From positions 1 through 32,017 of the IMG/VR virus record IMGVR_UViG_3300028800_000238: DNA of 32,017 bases; one strand, written 5' to 3'. Source of the DNA: a virus. Of this stretch, positions 12,566 to 20,309 are shown one piece after another (the first letter of the stretch is position 1; each line of letters starts with the position of its first letter). The translations under genes were made by a program, and so were the position numbers. Below the pieces are notes generated by a model that had not been told where the DNA came from, ran no database searches, and saw nothing but the letters and a program-made list of their open reading frames with translations.

Positions 12566-13933
12566 ATGACCAGCGCCGTCCTGACCCCGTTCACCGCCGG
12601 CGCGGCGGTCGAGCTCGGCAACCGCCTGTGGCGCAAGAAGGTGCTCCCGGTCGGCGACGTCGAGTACAAGGGCCGGACCCTGCACTTTACCCGCGACTAC
12701 CTCGGGCGCCTGGTGAGTGCCTTCCAGAACCGCGCCTACGACCAGGTGCCGTTCCAGCTGGCCGACCACGAGAACCGCCACAGCAACGACCCGGAGCGCA
12801 CCCGGGGCGAGGTCGAGTCGATGGAGCTGGGCGACGACGGCCTTTACATCACGGCAAGGCTCACCGAGGACGGGGAGAAGGTCCTGGCGGCCAACCCGAA
12901 GCTCGGCGTGTCCGCCCGGATCGTGGAGGGCTACCAGCGCAGCGACGGCAAGTTCTTCGGCGAGGCCGTCCAGCATGTCCTCGGCACCCTCGACCCGAGG
13001 ATTCCCGGGTTGGGGGCATGGCAGGCGATCGAGGCGGCCTCCCCGGTCCCGGACACGGTCCTCGACCTGACCGCGGAGTCCTTTACCGACCTCGCCGGGG
13101 ACGGCAAGGCAGCCCGGAAGGCCGCGAAGAAGGCCGCGAAGGCCGGCAAGGCAACCGAGCAGCAGGAAGAGACCGCCAGCGATCCCGCCGGCGCCGACCC
13201 GGAAGGGGGCGCCGTCATGGCGGACCTCACGGATGTGCAGAAGCAGAAGCTGGCACGGCTCCTCGCCCTGCCCGATGACGTCCTGGACGCGATCGAGGCC
13301 GGGGGCACGGTGGTCACGCCGGAGGAACTGGCGGCACTCACCGCCACGGGCGAGACCGAGGACGGCACCGAGGACGAGGCACCGGACCTCGCCGACGAGA
13401 TCGCCGCCATGAGCGACGAGGAGCTTGCCGCCCTTGAGGCCGAGTTCAACGCCGAGGGGCAGGGACAGGCCGCGGGCCCGTCGTCATTCACCCCGAATTA
13501 CCAGCCGGAGGGGGAGCCCGTGGCAGCAGGACTGAGCGCGGAAGCCCAGTTCGCGATCGACCTGGCCAACGCGAGAGCCGACGAGACCGCCCGGGAGCTG
13601 AGCGTCGTCACCGCACGCCTCCGCGAGGAGGACTACCAGGCGGAGAAGCGCCGCATGGCCGACCTCGGGGTTCCGCCGTACATCACGGAGCTCGCCAAGC
13701 CGCTGCTCGAGGGCGCAGGCCGTGCGGTTGAGCTGGCCAACGGCAAGACGGTTGACGCCGGGGCGGTGATGCGCCGGGTGCTGACCGAGTTCGCCCGCCA
13801 GGTCAAGCTCCTCGACCTGTCCGCCGAGCTGGGCTCGCCGATGGACGAGCCCGAGGACGCCGGCCGGGCGGAGGCGGAGACGTCCCGTGAGGACCTGGTT
13901 GGCCGCTTCAAGTCCGTGACGGGCCTGAAGTGA
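12566..13933 (+). CDS. capsid maturation protease fused to scaffold domain
   Basis: Residues 1-165 resemble the Mu gpI type prohead protease: 'VPFQLADHENRHSND' with candidate catalytic H68, 'GEVESMELGDDGLYITARLT', and 'LGVSARIVEGY' with candidate nucleophile S116. From about 170 the chain becomes Lys/Ala- then Asp/Glu-rich and helical, typical of scaffolds, ending with 'AELGSPMDEPEDAGR'. In this layout the protease and scaffold are made as one chain, enter the prohead and are cut on maturation. An in-frame internal start at 13217 probably makes free scaffold. It precedes decoration and major capsid genes, as expected. Protease-fold call good; exact catalytic residues inferred. Confidence 0.75.
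   Translation: MTSAVLTPFTAGAAVELGNRLWRKKVLPVGDVEYKGRTLHFTRDYLGRLVSAFQNRAYDQVPFQLADHENRHSNDPERTRGEVESMELGDDGLYITARLTEDGEKVLAANPKLGVSARIVEGYQRSDGKFFGEAVQHVLGTLDPRIPGLGAWQAIEAASPVPDTVLDLTAESFTDLAGDGKAARKAAKKAAKAGKATEQQEETASDPAGADPEGGAVMADLTDVQKQKLARLLALPDDVLDAIEAGGTVVTPEELAALTATGETEDGTEDEAPDLADEIAAMSDEELAALEAEFNAEGQGQAAGPSSFTPNYQPEGEPVAAGLSAEAQFAIDLANARADETARELSVVTARLREEDYQAEKRRMADLGVPPYITELAKPLLEGAGRAVELANGKTVDAGAVMRRVLTEFARQVKLLDLSAELGSPMDEPEDAGRAEAETSREDLVGRFKSVTGLK
13217..13933 (+). CDS. nested scaffold protein from internal start, 238 aa
   Basis: ATG 13217 is in frame with the protease gene and has GGAAGGGGG (13200-13208) 8 bases upstream, a better site than most gene starts here. It begins exactly where the acidic scaffold part starts ('MADLTDVQKQKLARLLALP'). 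Lambda C/Nu3 and other phages make scaffold this way. Not a separate reading frame, so it can only be verified experimentally. Confidence 0.5.
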   Translation: MADLTDVQKQKLARLLALPDDVLDAIEAGGTVVTPEELAALTATGETEDGTEDEAPDLADEIAAMSDEELAALEAEFNAEGQGQAAGPSSFTPNYQPEGEPVAAGLSAEAQFAIDLANARADETARELSVVTARLREEDYQAEKRRMADLGVPPYITELAKPLLEGAGRAVELANGKTVDAGAVMRRVLTEFARQVKLLDLSAELGSPMDEPEDAGRAEAETSREDLVGRFKSVTGLK

Positions 13934-13998
13934 CACGGGGACGGCCCGGCGAGGAGCCGGAGCAGGGCAGCGGCTGGCACCTAGGAAGGCACCGGGAC

Positions 13999-14451
13999 AT
14001 GAGCGCACAGGACAAGCAGGCACCGGCTGACAAGGACGCGGCGGCCCGCCGCGAGGCCGACCTGAAGGCAGCGGCGGACAGCGTTTCCGCGACCCGCGCG
14101 GCGGAGGACGAGGAGACCGCCCAGCGGCGCCTCGCCGAGGACGAGGAGCTCGCCGACAAGCGCACCGAGGAGGACCGGGTGATCGCCTCCGCCCGCAACC
14201 GCCTCTCTGTCGCGGCGGCCGCGGTCGGCGCGGCAACCGCCTCCGTATCGGCGGGCGGCGACCCGGCTGAGCTGAGGGTCGCGAACGCCGAGCTGCAGGA
14301 GGCCGTCTCCGGGCACCTCGCCGCCGCCCCCGAGCAGCCCGCCCCGGAACGGCCGCCGGCCCAGGGGCAGCCCGCCCAGGGGCAGCCCGCCCAGGGGCAG
14401 CCCGCCGCGCCCGGGGCGGACAGGAACGACCGGGAAGGGGACCGCCGGTGA
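13999..14451 (+). CDS. coiled-coil acidic protein with GQPAQ repeats, 150 aa
   Basis: ATG 13999 is chosen because AGGAAGG lies 9 bases upstream; a GTG at 13930 overlapping the previous stop would add 23 residues. Residues 5-75 are highly charged and helical ('AEDEETAQRRLAEDEELADK'), consistent with a coiled coil; then a second helix, and a Pro/Gln tail with three repeats of five residues. It lies between scaffold and decoration genes, so a scaffold-like or head-assembly role is plausible. The stop overlaps the next GTG (GTGA). Confidence 0.55.
   Translation: MSAQDKQAPADKDAAARREADLKAAADSVSATRAAEDEETAQRRLAEDEELADKRTEEDRVIASARNRLSVAAAAVGAATASVSAGGDPAELRVANAELQEAVSGHLAAAPEQPAPERPPAQGQPAQGQPAQGQPAAPGADRNDREGDRR
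14361..14405 (+). repeat. three tandem 15-bp repeats
   Basis: The unit CCAGGGGCAGCCCGC occurs three times without change and encodes repeated GQPAQ. Identical DNA copies suggest recent slippage expansion; unit number may vary between relatives. Confidence 0.85.
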
Positions 14452-15002
14452 CCGCGGTACTGCCGCACTACGCCAGAGGGCCGGCCAGCTACCAGGCCGC
14501 CGCCCTCATCTACGGCGGCCAGTTCGTCGAGCCCGACACCCAGACCGCGGGCACCACCGACCTGACCGTGAAGGTATCGGTCGGCGGCACCACCTCCGCG
14601 GGGGCCGTCTACTCGGTCGGCGTCGCCGGCGCCGACGCCAACGTGATCGCCGCCCAGACCGGCGCCGCGAACAGCTACGGCCAGCCCCTGATCGACATCA
14701 GCGTCCTGAGCGACTACGTGGCCGTGTACGCGGGCGGCTGGGACATCTGGGTGTGGTACGGCGGCCAGGCCAACCCCGGTGAGCTCCTCGTCGTCGGCGC
14801 GGCTGTCGGCGCGAACTGCAACGGCACCGTGATGGGCGCCGGGCAGACCCCCAAGAACGCCTCCGCGACCATCACCCCCGCTTACAACAACATCGTCGCC
14901 CGCTGCACCCATCCCGGCGGGATCTCCAGCGCGATGCTCACCCAGCAGATCGGCGGAACGGGCTCGGCCGTCTACTTCCTGGGCCGCGCCCGGGTCCTCT
15001 GA
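14448..15002 (+). CDS. putative capsid decoration protein, 184 aa
   Basis: GTG overlaps the previous stop. The sequence is Gly/Ala/Thr/Val-rich and all-beta in character: 'ALIYGGQFVEPDT', 'VYAGGWDIWVWYGGQ', 'GTGSAVYFLGRARVL'. Small beta-rich proteins encoded immediately before the major capsid gene are usually head decoration or head-fibre proteins. It is followed after 13 bp by the capsid gene. No enzymatic motif. Assignment rests on composition and position. Confidence 0.55.
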   Translation: MTAVLPHYARGPASYQAAALIYGGQFVEPDTQTAGTTDLTVKVSVGGTTSAGAVYSVGVAGADANVIAAQTGAANSYGQPLIDISVLSDYVAVYAGGWDIWVWYGGQANPGELLVVGAAVGANCNGTVMGAGQTPKNASATITPAYNNIVARCTHPGGISSAMLTQQIGGTGSAVYFLGRARVL

Positions 15003-15015
15003 AAGGACATAGCAG

Positions 15016-15927
15016 ATGCCTGTTGGCGCGAGAGGTTTCAGCGACTCCCCGCGGATCACCGTCTCCGAGCTGCTCAAGGACCCGCTGGTCATCCCGGCGC
15101 TCATCCTGGACATCACCAGGAACGAGTTCATCATGGACTCCGTCCTGCGCATGGGCGGGGCTGCTCCCAGCGGCGCGGTCCGCTACTCGGAGAGCACCCC
15201 GCTGTACGCGGACGACTTCCCGGAGATCCGGGCGGAGTTCGCGGAGGTGCCGGTCGTCCCGACGTCCATCGGCGTGCCCCGCGTCGTGTTCAGCCACGAG
15301 CGCGCCATGGCGATCATGGTGTCGGATGAGATGCGGCGGCGCCAGGCAATTGACCCGGTAACAAGGCAATTGCTCCAGGTCAAGAACACGATGGTTTACA
15401 GCTGGAACACCGCCTTCTATTCGGCCGTGGTGGCGAATGCCTCTATCCAGACGCTGGCCGTCGCGAACCCGTGGGCCTCAGCTTCGGCGACAATCCGCGC
15501 GGATATCGCCCAGGCCGTTTACCTCGTGGAGAATGCGAACATTGTTTCGCCTTCTGGCGTTACCCAGTGGCTCGGCTTCGAAGCCGATACCTTGATCATC
15601 AACCACGGGACGAAGAACACGCTGCTTCAGAGCAGCACATTCGCGGCGCCGTATATCGGCGATATCGCCTCGGAAAACCTCCAGTACACGGGCGTACTGC
15701 CCAACAAGATTTTCAACCTGGACGTGCTGATAAGCCGTCAGGTGCCCGCAGGCAACGCGATCATCATGCAGCGTCAGCGGGCCGGAGGCTACGCCGATGA
15801 GCTGCCGTTCATGGCAGGGCCGCTTTATCGCGATGAGCCAAGAAAGACGTGGCGCTCGGACACGCAGCGTAGTTCTGCGATTTTTCTAGATCAGCCCTTG
15901 GCCGTAGCTTTGCTGAGTGGCGTCTAA
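15016..15927 (+). CDS. major capsid protein (HK97 fold)
   Basis: ATG with AAAGGA 8 bases upstream. At 303 aa it is a typical size. The N-terminal arm 'SELLKDPLVIPALILDIT' is followed by 'ADDFPEIRAEFAEVPVV', then 'VFSHERAMAIMVSDEMRRR' (the long spine helix region) and 'TLIINHGTKNTLLQSSTF', with a C-terminal 'NAIIMQRQRAGGYADELPF' strand region common in this family. Placement after protease/scaffold and decoration genes supports it. No long N-terminal delta domain, consistent with separate scaffold. The 3' half (from about 15340) uses more A/T-ending codons than the 5' half, and an HNH gene follows directly. Confidence 0.85.
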   Translation: MPVGARGFSDSPRITVSELLKDPLVIPALILDITRNEFIMDSVLRMGGAAPSGAVRYSESTPLYADDFPEIRAEFAEVPVVPTSIGVPRVVFSHERAMAIMVSDEMRRRQAIDPVTRQLLQVKNTMVYSWNTAFYSAVVANASIQTLAVANPWASASATIRADIAQAVYLVENANIVSPSGVTQWLGFEADTLIINHGTKNTLLQSSTFAAPYIGDIASENLQYTGVLPNKIFNLDVLISRQVPAGNAIIMQRQRAGGYADELPFMAGPLYRDEPRKTWRSDTQRSSAIFLDQPLAVALLSGV

Positions 15928-16033
15928 ATTCGAATACGTACGCGAACACGGAGAGTTATATGCATCGGGAAGACGAACGAGGGGGGTGGCGTGGAATGAC
16001 CGCTATGCCGCCATTTGTTCGATTCCCGTCGCA

Positions 16034-16095
16034 TATACTGGGATGTAAGGACCCCCGCGACCGGGAGTGGGCTAACACTCCAAACGGCCCGGGGG
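16034..16095 (+). promoter_or_regulatory. promoter box and leader hairpin of HNH gene
   Basis: TATACT at 16034-16039 is a good -10 (no -35 at 17 bases; TTGTTC lies 13 bases upstream). Twelve bases later a tiered hairpin begins: CCCCCG 16052-16057 with CGGGGG 16090-16095, CCG 16061-16063 with CGG 16085-16087, and GGAGTG 16064-16069 with CACTCC 16076-16081 around loop GGCTAA. The hairpin ends 18 bases before the GAGAGG ribosome site. The rest of the ~200-bp gap (15928-16033) shows no gene I can support. Confidence 0.45.
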
Positions 16096-16126
16096 CATGG
16101 CCACACCTGTCTGAGAGGTGCGACGA

Positions 16127-17485
16127 ATGCAGGCTACCCCTGCCCCGAGGATTTGCTCCGTCGAGGGCTGCGGCGCCCCGCTCCGCGCGACGAACACCAT
16201 CGGCCGATGCCGCGAGCACGCCTACGTCCCTGCTGCCGGCGCTGTCTGCGGCGCTGACGGGTGCGGCACGGTTCTCCGCAAGGACAACACCACCGGCTTC
16301 TGCACCCCGCACAAGCGGGCAAAGAGCCGCGGGCCGGTTCCGAAGCGGGACTTCTCCGGCCGCGTCTTCAAGCCCCGCACGTGCCCGGACTGCGGAGTCG
16401 ACTTCAGTCCGCGCAGCGGCAACGACGAGCGCTGCCCCGGGTGCCAGCATCCTCACCGCCTCGCCCTCCGGGCTGAGCGCGAGGGCCGCAACGACCGGGA
16501 CACCTGCTCCGTTCCCGGCTGCGGCGCGAAGCTCCGCACGAGCAACACGACCGGCCGGTGCAGCGACCACCGCTACTACGCCGGCGACCGCCCCGTGTGC
16601 GCCGCTGACGGCTGCGAGCAGGCGCTCCGCAAGGACAACCGCACCGGGTACTGCGACGCCCACAAGTACGCCAAGGACCGCGAGCCTGCCCGGTACTGCG
16701 GCGCTCCCAACTGTGACCGCCAGATCCGGACGGACAATACGACCGGCTACTGCAGCGACCACATTGAGCCCTACTGGCGCACACGGGAGTACCTGGACAA
16801 GCGCAAGGCCGACTACGACGCGCAGCCGAAGGCACCTGACACCCGGCGGACCTGCTCAGCGGACGGCTGCGAGCGGAAGATCCGCTCCGATAACACGACC
16901 GGCCGCTGCACCGATCACGCCTTCATTCACATCGACTGGGCAGTCTGCTCTGTCGACGGGTGCGAGGCGCGGATCAGGCCGGACAACCAGCTGGGCCGCT
17001 GCGTGGAGCACCGCGGCCTCTACTGGGGAGGCGACCCCCCTAAGTGCGGCGAGCCGGGATGCGGCAGAAAGCTTCACCGGGACAACGCCGTTGGCTTCTG
17101 TCACGAGCACCGCGCGGCGTGGCGGGAAGCGTACAACCGGGACTACTACGAGCAGACTCAGGACGAGCGCCGCGAGTACGCCCGTCAGTACCGCGAGGTG
17201 TACGCCGACGAGCACCGTGCCGCTGCGAGCGCGAGGCGAGGCGCGGCCAGGTCTGGCATGGACGATGCCGACCTCACTCTCTCCGCTGCCTATCGGCTTG
17301 CGATCCTGCATGACCCCTGTTGGTACTGCGGGTCACCTGTCACCGACCATGTGGACCACTTCTTCCCGATCGCCAAGGGCGGCCGCGAGTTCTGGTTCAA
17401 CTTGCGCCGCGCCTGCAGTAAGTGCAACCACGCCAAGTACGACAGATGCGGCACTGCTTACCTGCTGCGCAGGGGCCGCCTATGA
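16127..17485 (+). CDS. HNH endonuclease with eight C-x4-C / C-x2-H zinc-knuckle repeats
   Basis: ATG 16127 has GAGAGG 8 bases upstream; GTG 16118 overlaps that site and is less likely. The 452-aa chain carries eight near-identical knuckles C-x4-C-x12-C-x2-H, the first C10-C15-C28-H31, most spaced 31-33 residues apart with one longer gap. Each shares the core 'lR.dNtTGrC..H' (e.g. 'LRTSNTTGRCSDH'). A CxxC...CxxC ribbon ('CPDCGVDF', 'CPGC') sits between knuckles two and three. After a helical Arg/Tyr/Glu-rich linker, residues ~395-440 form the nuclease: 'CWYCGSPV', 'DHVDHFFPIAKGG', 'NLRRACSKCNHAKYD'. The array probably reads a long DNA target in modular steps. It has its own promoter and interrupts the capsid-connector operon; the host gene borders are intact. 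Confidence 0.85.
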   Translation: MQATPAPRICSVEGCGAPLRATNTIGRCREHAYVPAAGAVCGADGCGTVLRKDNTTGFCTPHKRAKSRGPVPKRDFSGRVFKPRTCPDCGVDFSPRSGNDERCPGCQHPHRLALRAEREGRNDRDTCSVPGCGAKLRTSNTTGRCSDHRYYAGDRPVCAADGCEQALRKDNRTGYCDAHKYAKDREPARYCGAPNCDRQIRTDNTTGYCSDHIEPYWRTREYLDKRKADYDAQPKAPDTRRTCSADGCERKIRSDNTTGRCTDHAFIHIDWAVCSVDGCEARIRPDNQLGRCVEHRGLYWGGDPPKCGEPGCGRKLHRDNAVGFCHEHRAAWREAYNRDYYEQTQDERREYARQYREVYADEHRAAASARRGAARSGMDDADLTLSAAYRLAILHDPCWYCGSPVTDHVDHFFPIAKGGREFWFNLRRACSKCNHAKYDRCGTAYLLRRGRL

Positions 17486-17503
17486 CCTAGGGGGTAACGC
17501 CTG

Positions 17504-18073
17504 ATGGCGGACACCGTAACCGCGACTCCGGTCCTCGACCCGCTGTCCTCCGTCGAGCGGGACGCCCTGGCGGAGCTGCTCGCCCGTGACTCCGCGTCCA
17601 AGGGCCCGGCCGGGCGGATCGGCGAGCCCTACGAGGCGCTGATTAACCTGTCGGTTCCCAGGCGGGGCGACAAGGACCGCAACAGCGACCTGGTGCTCGC
17701 CGGCGAGACCGTGTACCTCACCGACGAGGAAGCCCGGAAGTTCAACCGGCACGACCCCGGCCGTGACGGGCGGATGGTGCCGGTGGTCCGCAAGCTGTCC
17801 GGCCCGGACGGCTCCCGTGAGCCCGTCCCGCGCCTGCTGCCCCGTCATGTTTCCGGTCGCCTGTTCCGGCCCGCCATGCCGCCCTCCGGCTCCGACGCGC
17901 CCCGCCCGGACCCGCCGGAGAGCTCGGCCATCCAGGTGATCGAGGAGGGCCGCGCCCCGGAGACTTCCGGCTCGGTGTCGCCGGAGCCGTCCGAGACAGC
18001 CGACCACCTGCGCGAGCCCGTCGCGGACGCCGTTGACCTTCCCCCGTCCCGCACCAGGGCGAGGGGCCGGTAG
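17504..18073 (+). CDS. virion-associated hypothetical protein, 189 aa
   Basis: ATG has AGGGGGT 8 bases upstream. Residues 1-110 look globular ('VERDALAELLARDSASKG', 'ETVYLTDEEARKFNRHDPG', 'RMVPVVRKL'); the rest is Pro/Ser/Glu-rich and probably disordered. Its place right after the capsid gene (if the HNH is removed) is that of head-tail connector or minor capsid proteins in actinophages. No sequence motif proves it. Confidence 0.55.
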   Translation: MADTVTATPVLDPLSSVERDALAELLARDSASKGPAGRIGEPYEALINLSVPRRGDKDRNSDLVLAGETVYLTDEEARKFNRHDPGRDGRMVPVVRKLSGPDGSREPVPRLLPRHVSGRLFRPAMPPSGSDAPRPDPPESSAIQVIEEGRAPETSGSVSPEPSETADHLREPVADAVDLPPSRTRARGR

Positions 18074-18076
18074 CCC

Positions 18077-18697
18077 ATGCCAGTCAGCGGAGCGCTCCTG
18101 CCAGCGGAGGTCAGCAAGGTGACCTGCCCCCGCTGCCGGTTCCCCGCGCGCATGGTGCCCCTGGCGGCGCTCACGTTCCGCTGCTCACGGTGCGAGTGGG
18201 ATTTTGCCCTCGCGGCCCCGGCGGTGGCGAGCCCGGCGGTCCCGCTGACGACGGTCGCGGCCGCGAACAGCACGGGCACGGTCGTGAACGTCACGATCTC
18301 AGCCGGGACGCTGACGTCGGTTGCCGTCAACGGCGTGCAGGCGGGGACAACGGCAGGCACCTACCTGGTTCCGGTCGCGGGGACGATCAGCATCACCTAC
18401 TCGGTGGCGCCGACGTGGGCGTGGGCACTGCCGGTCACGAGCGCCTCGGTGGCGGCGGGCGGGCAGGCCCTGACGTTCGCGCCCACCGGGACCAACGTCG
18501 CGTTCAGCACCGAGCAGCTGCTGATCGTCGACCCGGCGGGGACGAGTGACGTGGTGAAGGTGACCGCGGGCGCGACCGCGACGAGCGTGCCGGTCGGCAG
18601 CCTGAACTCCGCGCACAACTCCGGCGTGAGCGTGGCTGTCGCCGTGCTTTCCCCACTGCTGTCCGCCGTCGAGGCCGTCCCGGCGACGGCGTACTAG
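18077..18697 (+). CDS. zinc-ribbon plus beta-module virion protein, 206 aa
   Basis: The N-terminus has a zinc ribbon: 'VTCPRCRFPARM' and 'FRCSRCEWDF' (CxxC pairs about 17 apart). The remainder is Thr/Val/Ala/Gly-rich beta sequence; 'TSVAVNGVQAG' to 'TISITYSVAPTWAWALP' forms a module that recurs in the gene starting at 19259. Such modules fit surface or decoration proteins. The gene starts 3 bp after its upstream neighbour. Confidence 0.55.
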   Translation: MPVSGALLPAEVSKVTCPRCRFPARMVPLAALTFRCSRCEWDFALAAPAVASPAVPLTTVAAANSTGTVVNVTISAGTLTSVAVNGVQAGTTAGTYLVPVAGTISITYSVAPTWAWALPVTSASVAAGGQALTFAPTGTNVAFSTEQLLIVDPAGTSDVVKVTAGATATSVPVGSLNSAHNSGVSVAVAVLSPLLSAVEAVPATAY

Positions 18698-18705
18698 GAG
18701 GCGGC

Positions 18706-18984
18706 ATGGCGATCGGCAGGTACGTGCTCACCGCGAACTACACGACGGCGGCGGGAGTGCTGGCCACGCCCGTGGCCGGGGAGCCGGCGACGGGCGGCGT
18801 GGCGGGCTACGGGACCGGCGACGTGGCCTCCGGTTACAGCCTCTACCCGCAGGTGTTCCTCGCCGGGACGCCGATCGTGCTCGACAGCGCCGGGCCCCTG
18901 TACGCGATCCTCAACGGCGCGAGCGTCCTGCGGGCATGGGTGGACGGCCAGGACAACGTCGGTCATGCCGGGCTGAGCAACTGA
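18706..18984 (+). CDS. hypothetical small virion protein, 92 aa
   Basis: A near-ideal ribosome site AGGAGGC precedes the ATG. The protein is Gly/Ala/Val/Thr-rich ('GRYVLTANYTTAAGVLATPV', 'LYPQVFLAGTPIVLDSAGP'), probably all beta. No Cys, no signal peptide. Strong translation signal and position suggest an abundant structural protein, but no family is recognised. Confidence 0.55.
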   Translation: MAIGRYVLTANYTTAAGVLATPVAGEPATGGVAGYGTGDVASGYSLYPQVFLAGTPIVLDSAGPLYAILNGASVLRAWVDGQDNVGHAGLSN

Positions 18985-18995
18985 CAGGGGATGCG

Positions 18996-19259
18996 ATGAA
19001 CTTCACGATTCTCGACCAGGCCGGGCTGCCGATGACGTGCGACACCGGGGGCTGCCAGAACCGCGCGACCTCCGTGTGGACGACGGGCGTCATCGCGGGC
19101 GGCCACAGCGCCGGGCAGCGGCGTGCGTGTGACGAGCACAACCCGATGAGCCTCCCGGCCTCGCTGCCGATGAACTTCCATTCCCGCAGCATCTGCCATG
19201 CGTGCGGCCAGCCCGTCAGCACCGGCAACCTGGCCGTGAGCGGCCGAGGAGGATTCTGA
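18996..19259 (+). CDS. small Cys/His zinc-binding protein, 87 aa
   Basis: ATG has CAGGGG upstream. Potential zinc ligands: 'CDTGGCQN' (C-x4-C), 'RRACDEHN' (C-x2-H) and 'ICHACGQPV' (CxxC). The first four match the C-x4-C...C-x2-H order seen in the HNH knuckles, but here there is no nuclease domain. The stop overlaps the next ATG (TGATG). Likely a structural or regulatory zinc protein; function unknown. Confidence 0.55.
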   Translation: MNFTILDQAGLPMTCDTGGCQNRATSVWTTGVIAGGHSAGQRRACDEHNPMSLPASLPMNFHSRSICHACGQPVSTGNLAVSGRGGF

Positions 19260-19903
19260 TGATCATCCAGCCAGCGGTACCCGCGACCTCGCCCGCCGGA
19301 CTCACCAACTTCGTCGCAAATCCCACGAGCAACACAGCCTATGTGACAGTTGGGGCAAATGGGGCAACGATGGCGAATTATTGGGTGAATGCGGTCAGCG
19401 TGGCCACCTCGGCGACCGCGTTCATGATGGCGGTCCCCCCGGGCGGCACCTGCGCGCTGCAGTACACCGTCGCGGTCCCCGTCTGGTTCTGGTCGGCCTG
19501 CACCCCGGCCCTGCCCGTCTCCACCGCCGTCACCGTCAACACGACCGGCCGGGACATCGACGTCGTGTTCACGGGCGGCGGGTCCGTGAGCGCGATCACC
19601 GTCAACGGCCTGACCACCAACATCACCCAGGCCCCCGGGATGCAGCCCAACGTCGCGTTCACCCAGGGGATCCCGCTGACCTCCGGGGCGACCATCGCCG
19701 TCACCTACACCGGCACCGTCTGCTGGTCCTGGCTCGACCCGCTCGCCATGGTCTCCCTCGGGCACTCCGACGCCACCAACTACGCGGCGTCCAACACCGT
19801 CGCGCCGACCGGGGCGAACGGGTTCAGCCCGTACAACACCCTCCCGTACGCGCCGCACGCCGCGACCGGCAACAGCGGATTCGGGACGGGAGTAGCGAAC
19901 TAG
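19259..19903 (+). CDS. two-module beta-rich virion protein, 214 aa
   Basis: ATG overlaps the previous stop and has GAGGAGGA 5-6 bases upstream. The chain contains two copies of a ~65-residue beta module, each ending in a tyrosine strand and Trp pair: 'CALQYTVAVPVWFWSA' and 'TIAVTYTGTVCWSWLDP'. One related copy is in the gene at 18077. The C-terminus is Ala/Asn/Gly-rich. This suggests a decoration or surface protein of immunoglobulin-like character; inferred from composition only. Confidence 0.55.
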   Translation: MIIQPAVPATSPAGLTNFVANPTSNTAYVTVGANGATMANYWVNAVSVATSATAFMMAVPPGGTCALQYTVAVPVWFWSACTPALPVSTAVTVNTTGRDIDVVFTGGGSVSAITVNGLTTNITQAPGMQPNVAFTQGIPLTSGATIAVTYTGTVCWSWLDPLAMVSLGHSDATNYAASNTVAPTGANGFSPYNTLPYAPHAATGNSGFGTGVAN

Positions 19904-19905
19904 CC

Positions 19906-20130
19906 ATGAGCCGGTACCCGCGCCGCGTCCTCACGGACACAGTCGTGAGCTGGGACCCGCACGCCAACGGGGCGGGGCGGTCCACCTTCACGCGGCACGG
20001 GACGGTCGTCGACGTGGTGCCGGGAAGCGCCCTGGAAGCCGCCTACGGCTCGCTGAACCTCTCCGGGGTCATCCCCCTCAGCCAGCGGGGCGACGAAAGC
20101 TGCTGCTCGCGAGAGGCGGTGAGCAACTGA
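19906..20130 (+). CDS. small conserved phage protein, 74 aa (paralogue of 20309 gene)
   Basis: The sequence 'VVSWDPHANGAGRSTFTRHG' then 'TVVDVVPGSALEAAYG' aligns with the product starting at 20309 ('TTFTWDGGQQYLHRGQVIDV', 'TPDSALERAIG'). Both look like a short beta-barrel unit. The stop overlaps the next ATG. Function unknown; likely connector-region structural. Confidence 0.55.
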   Translation: MSRYPRRVLTDTVVSWDPHANGAGRSTFTRHGTVVDVVPGSALEAAYGSLNLSGVIPLSQRGDESCCSREAVSN

Positions 20131-20309
20131 TGGCGCCGAAGACGGTCACGGTGATCGACCTCACGGGACTGCCCCGCAGCTTCCGGGCGGACAAGTTCGA
20201 CGTGGACGAGAACGGTTACCTGACGCTGCGCGCCGATGACACGGTGGTCGCCCGGTTCTCTCCTGCCGCCTGGCACGGGGTGTACGGGGCGGAGGCGATA
20301 GCGAACTGA
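20130..20309 (+). CDS. small hypothetical protein, 59 aa
   Basis: A complete frame from ATG 20130 (sharing TGATG with the previous stop) to TGA 20307-20309, which is itself shared with the next ATG. The product is alpha/beta and acidic: 'TVTVIDLTGLPRSFRADKFD', 'GYLTLRADDTVVARFSPAAW'. The double TGATG coupling and protein-like composition make it credible despite its size. It sits between two paralogous genes. Family unknown. Confidence 0.6.
   Translation: MAPKTVTVIDLTGLPRSFRADKFDVDENGYLTLRADDTVVARFSPAAWHGVYGAEAIAN

Noticed and set aside
14361-14405. CRISPR-like repeats
   Set aside because: 15-bp units are contiguous without spacers and encode a Gln/Pro repeat; no CRISPR array is seen anywhere in the window.
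15960-17504. Long plus-strand frame (514 codons) overlapping the zinc-knuckle HNH gene
   Set aside because: Apart from the first ~60 codons it is Thr/Ala/Ser/Arg low-complexity sequence out of frame with the clear Cys/His repeats; it is a high-GC shadow.
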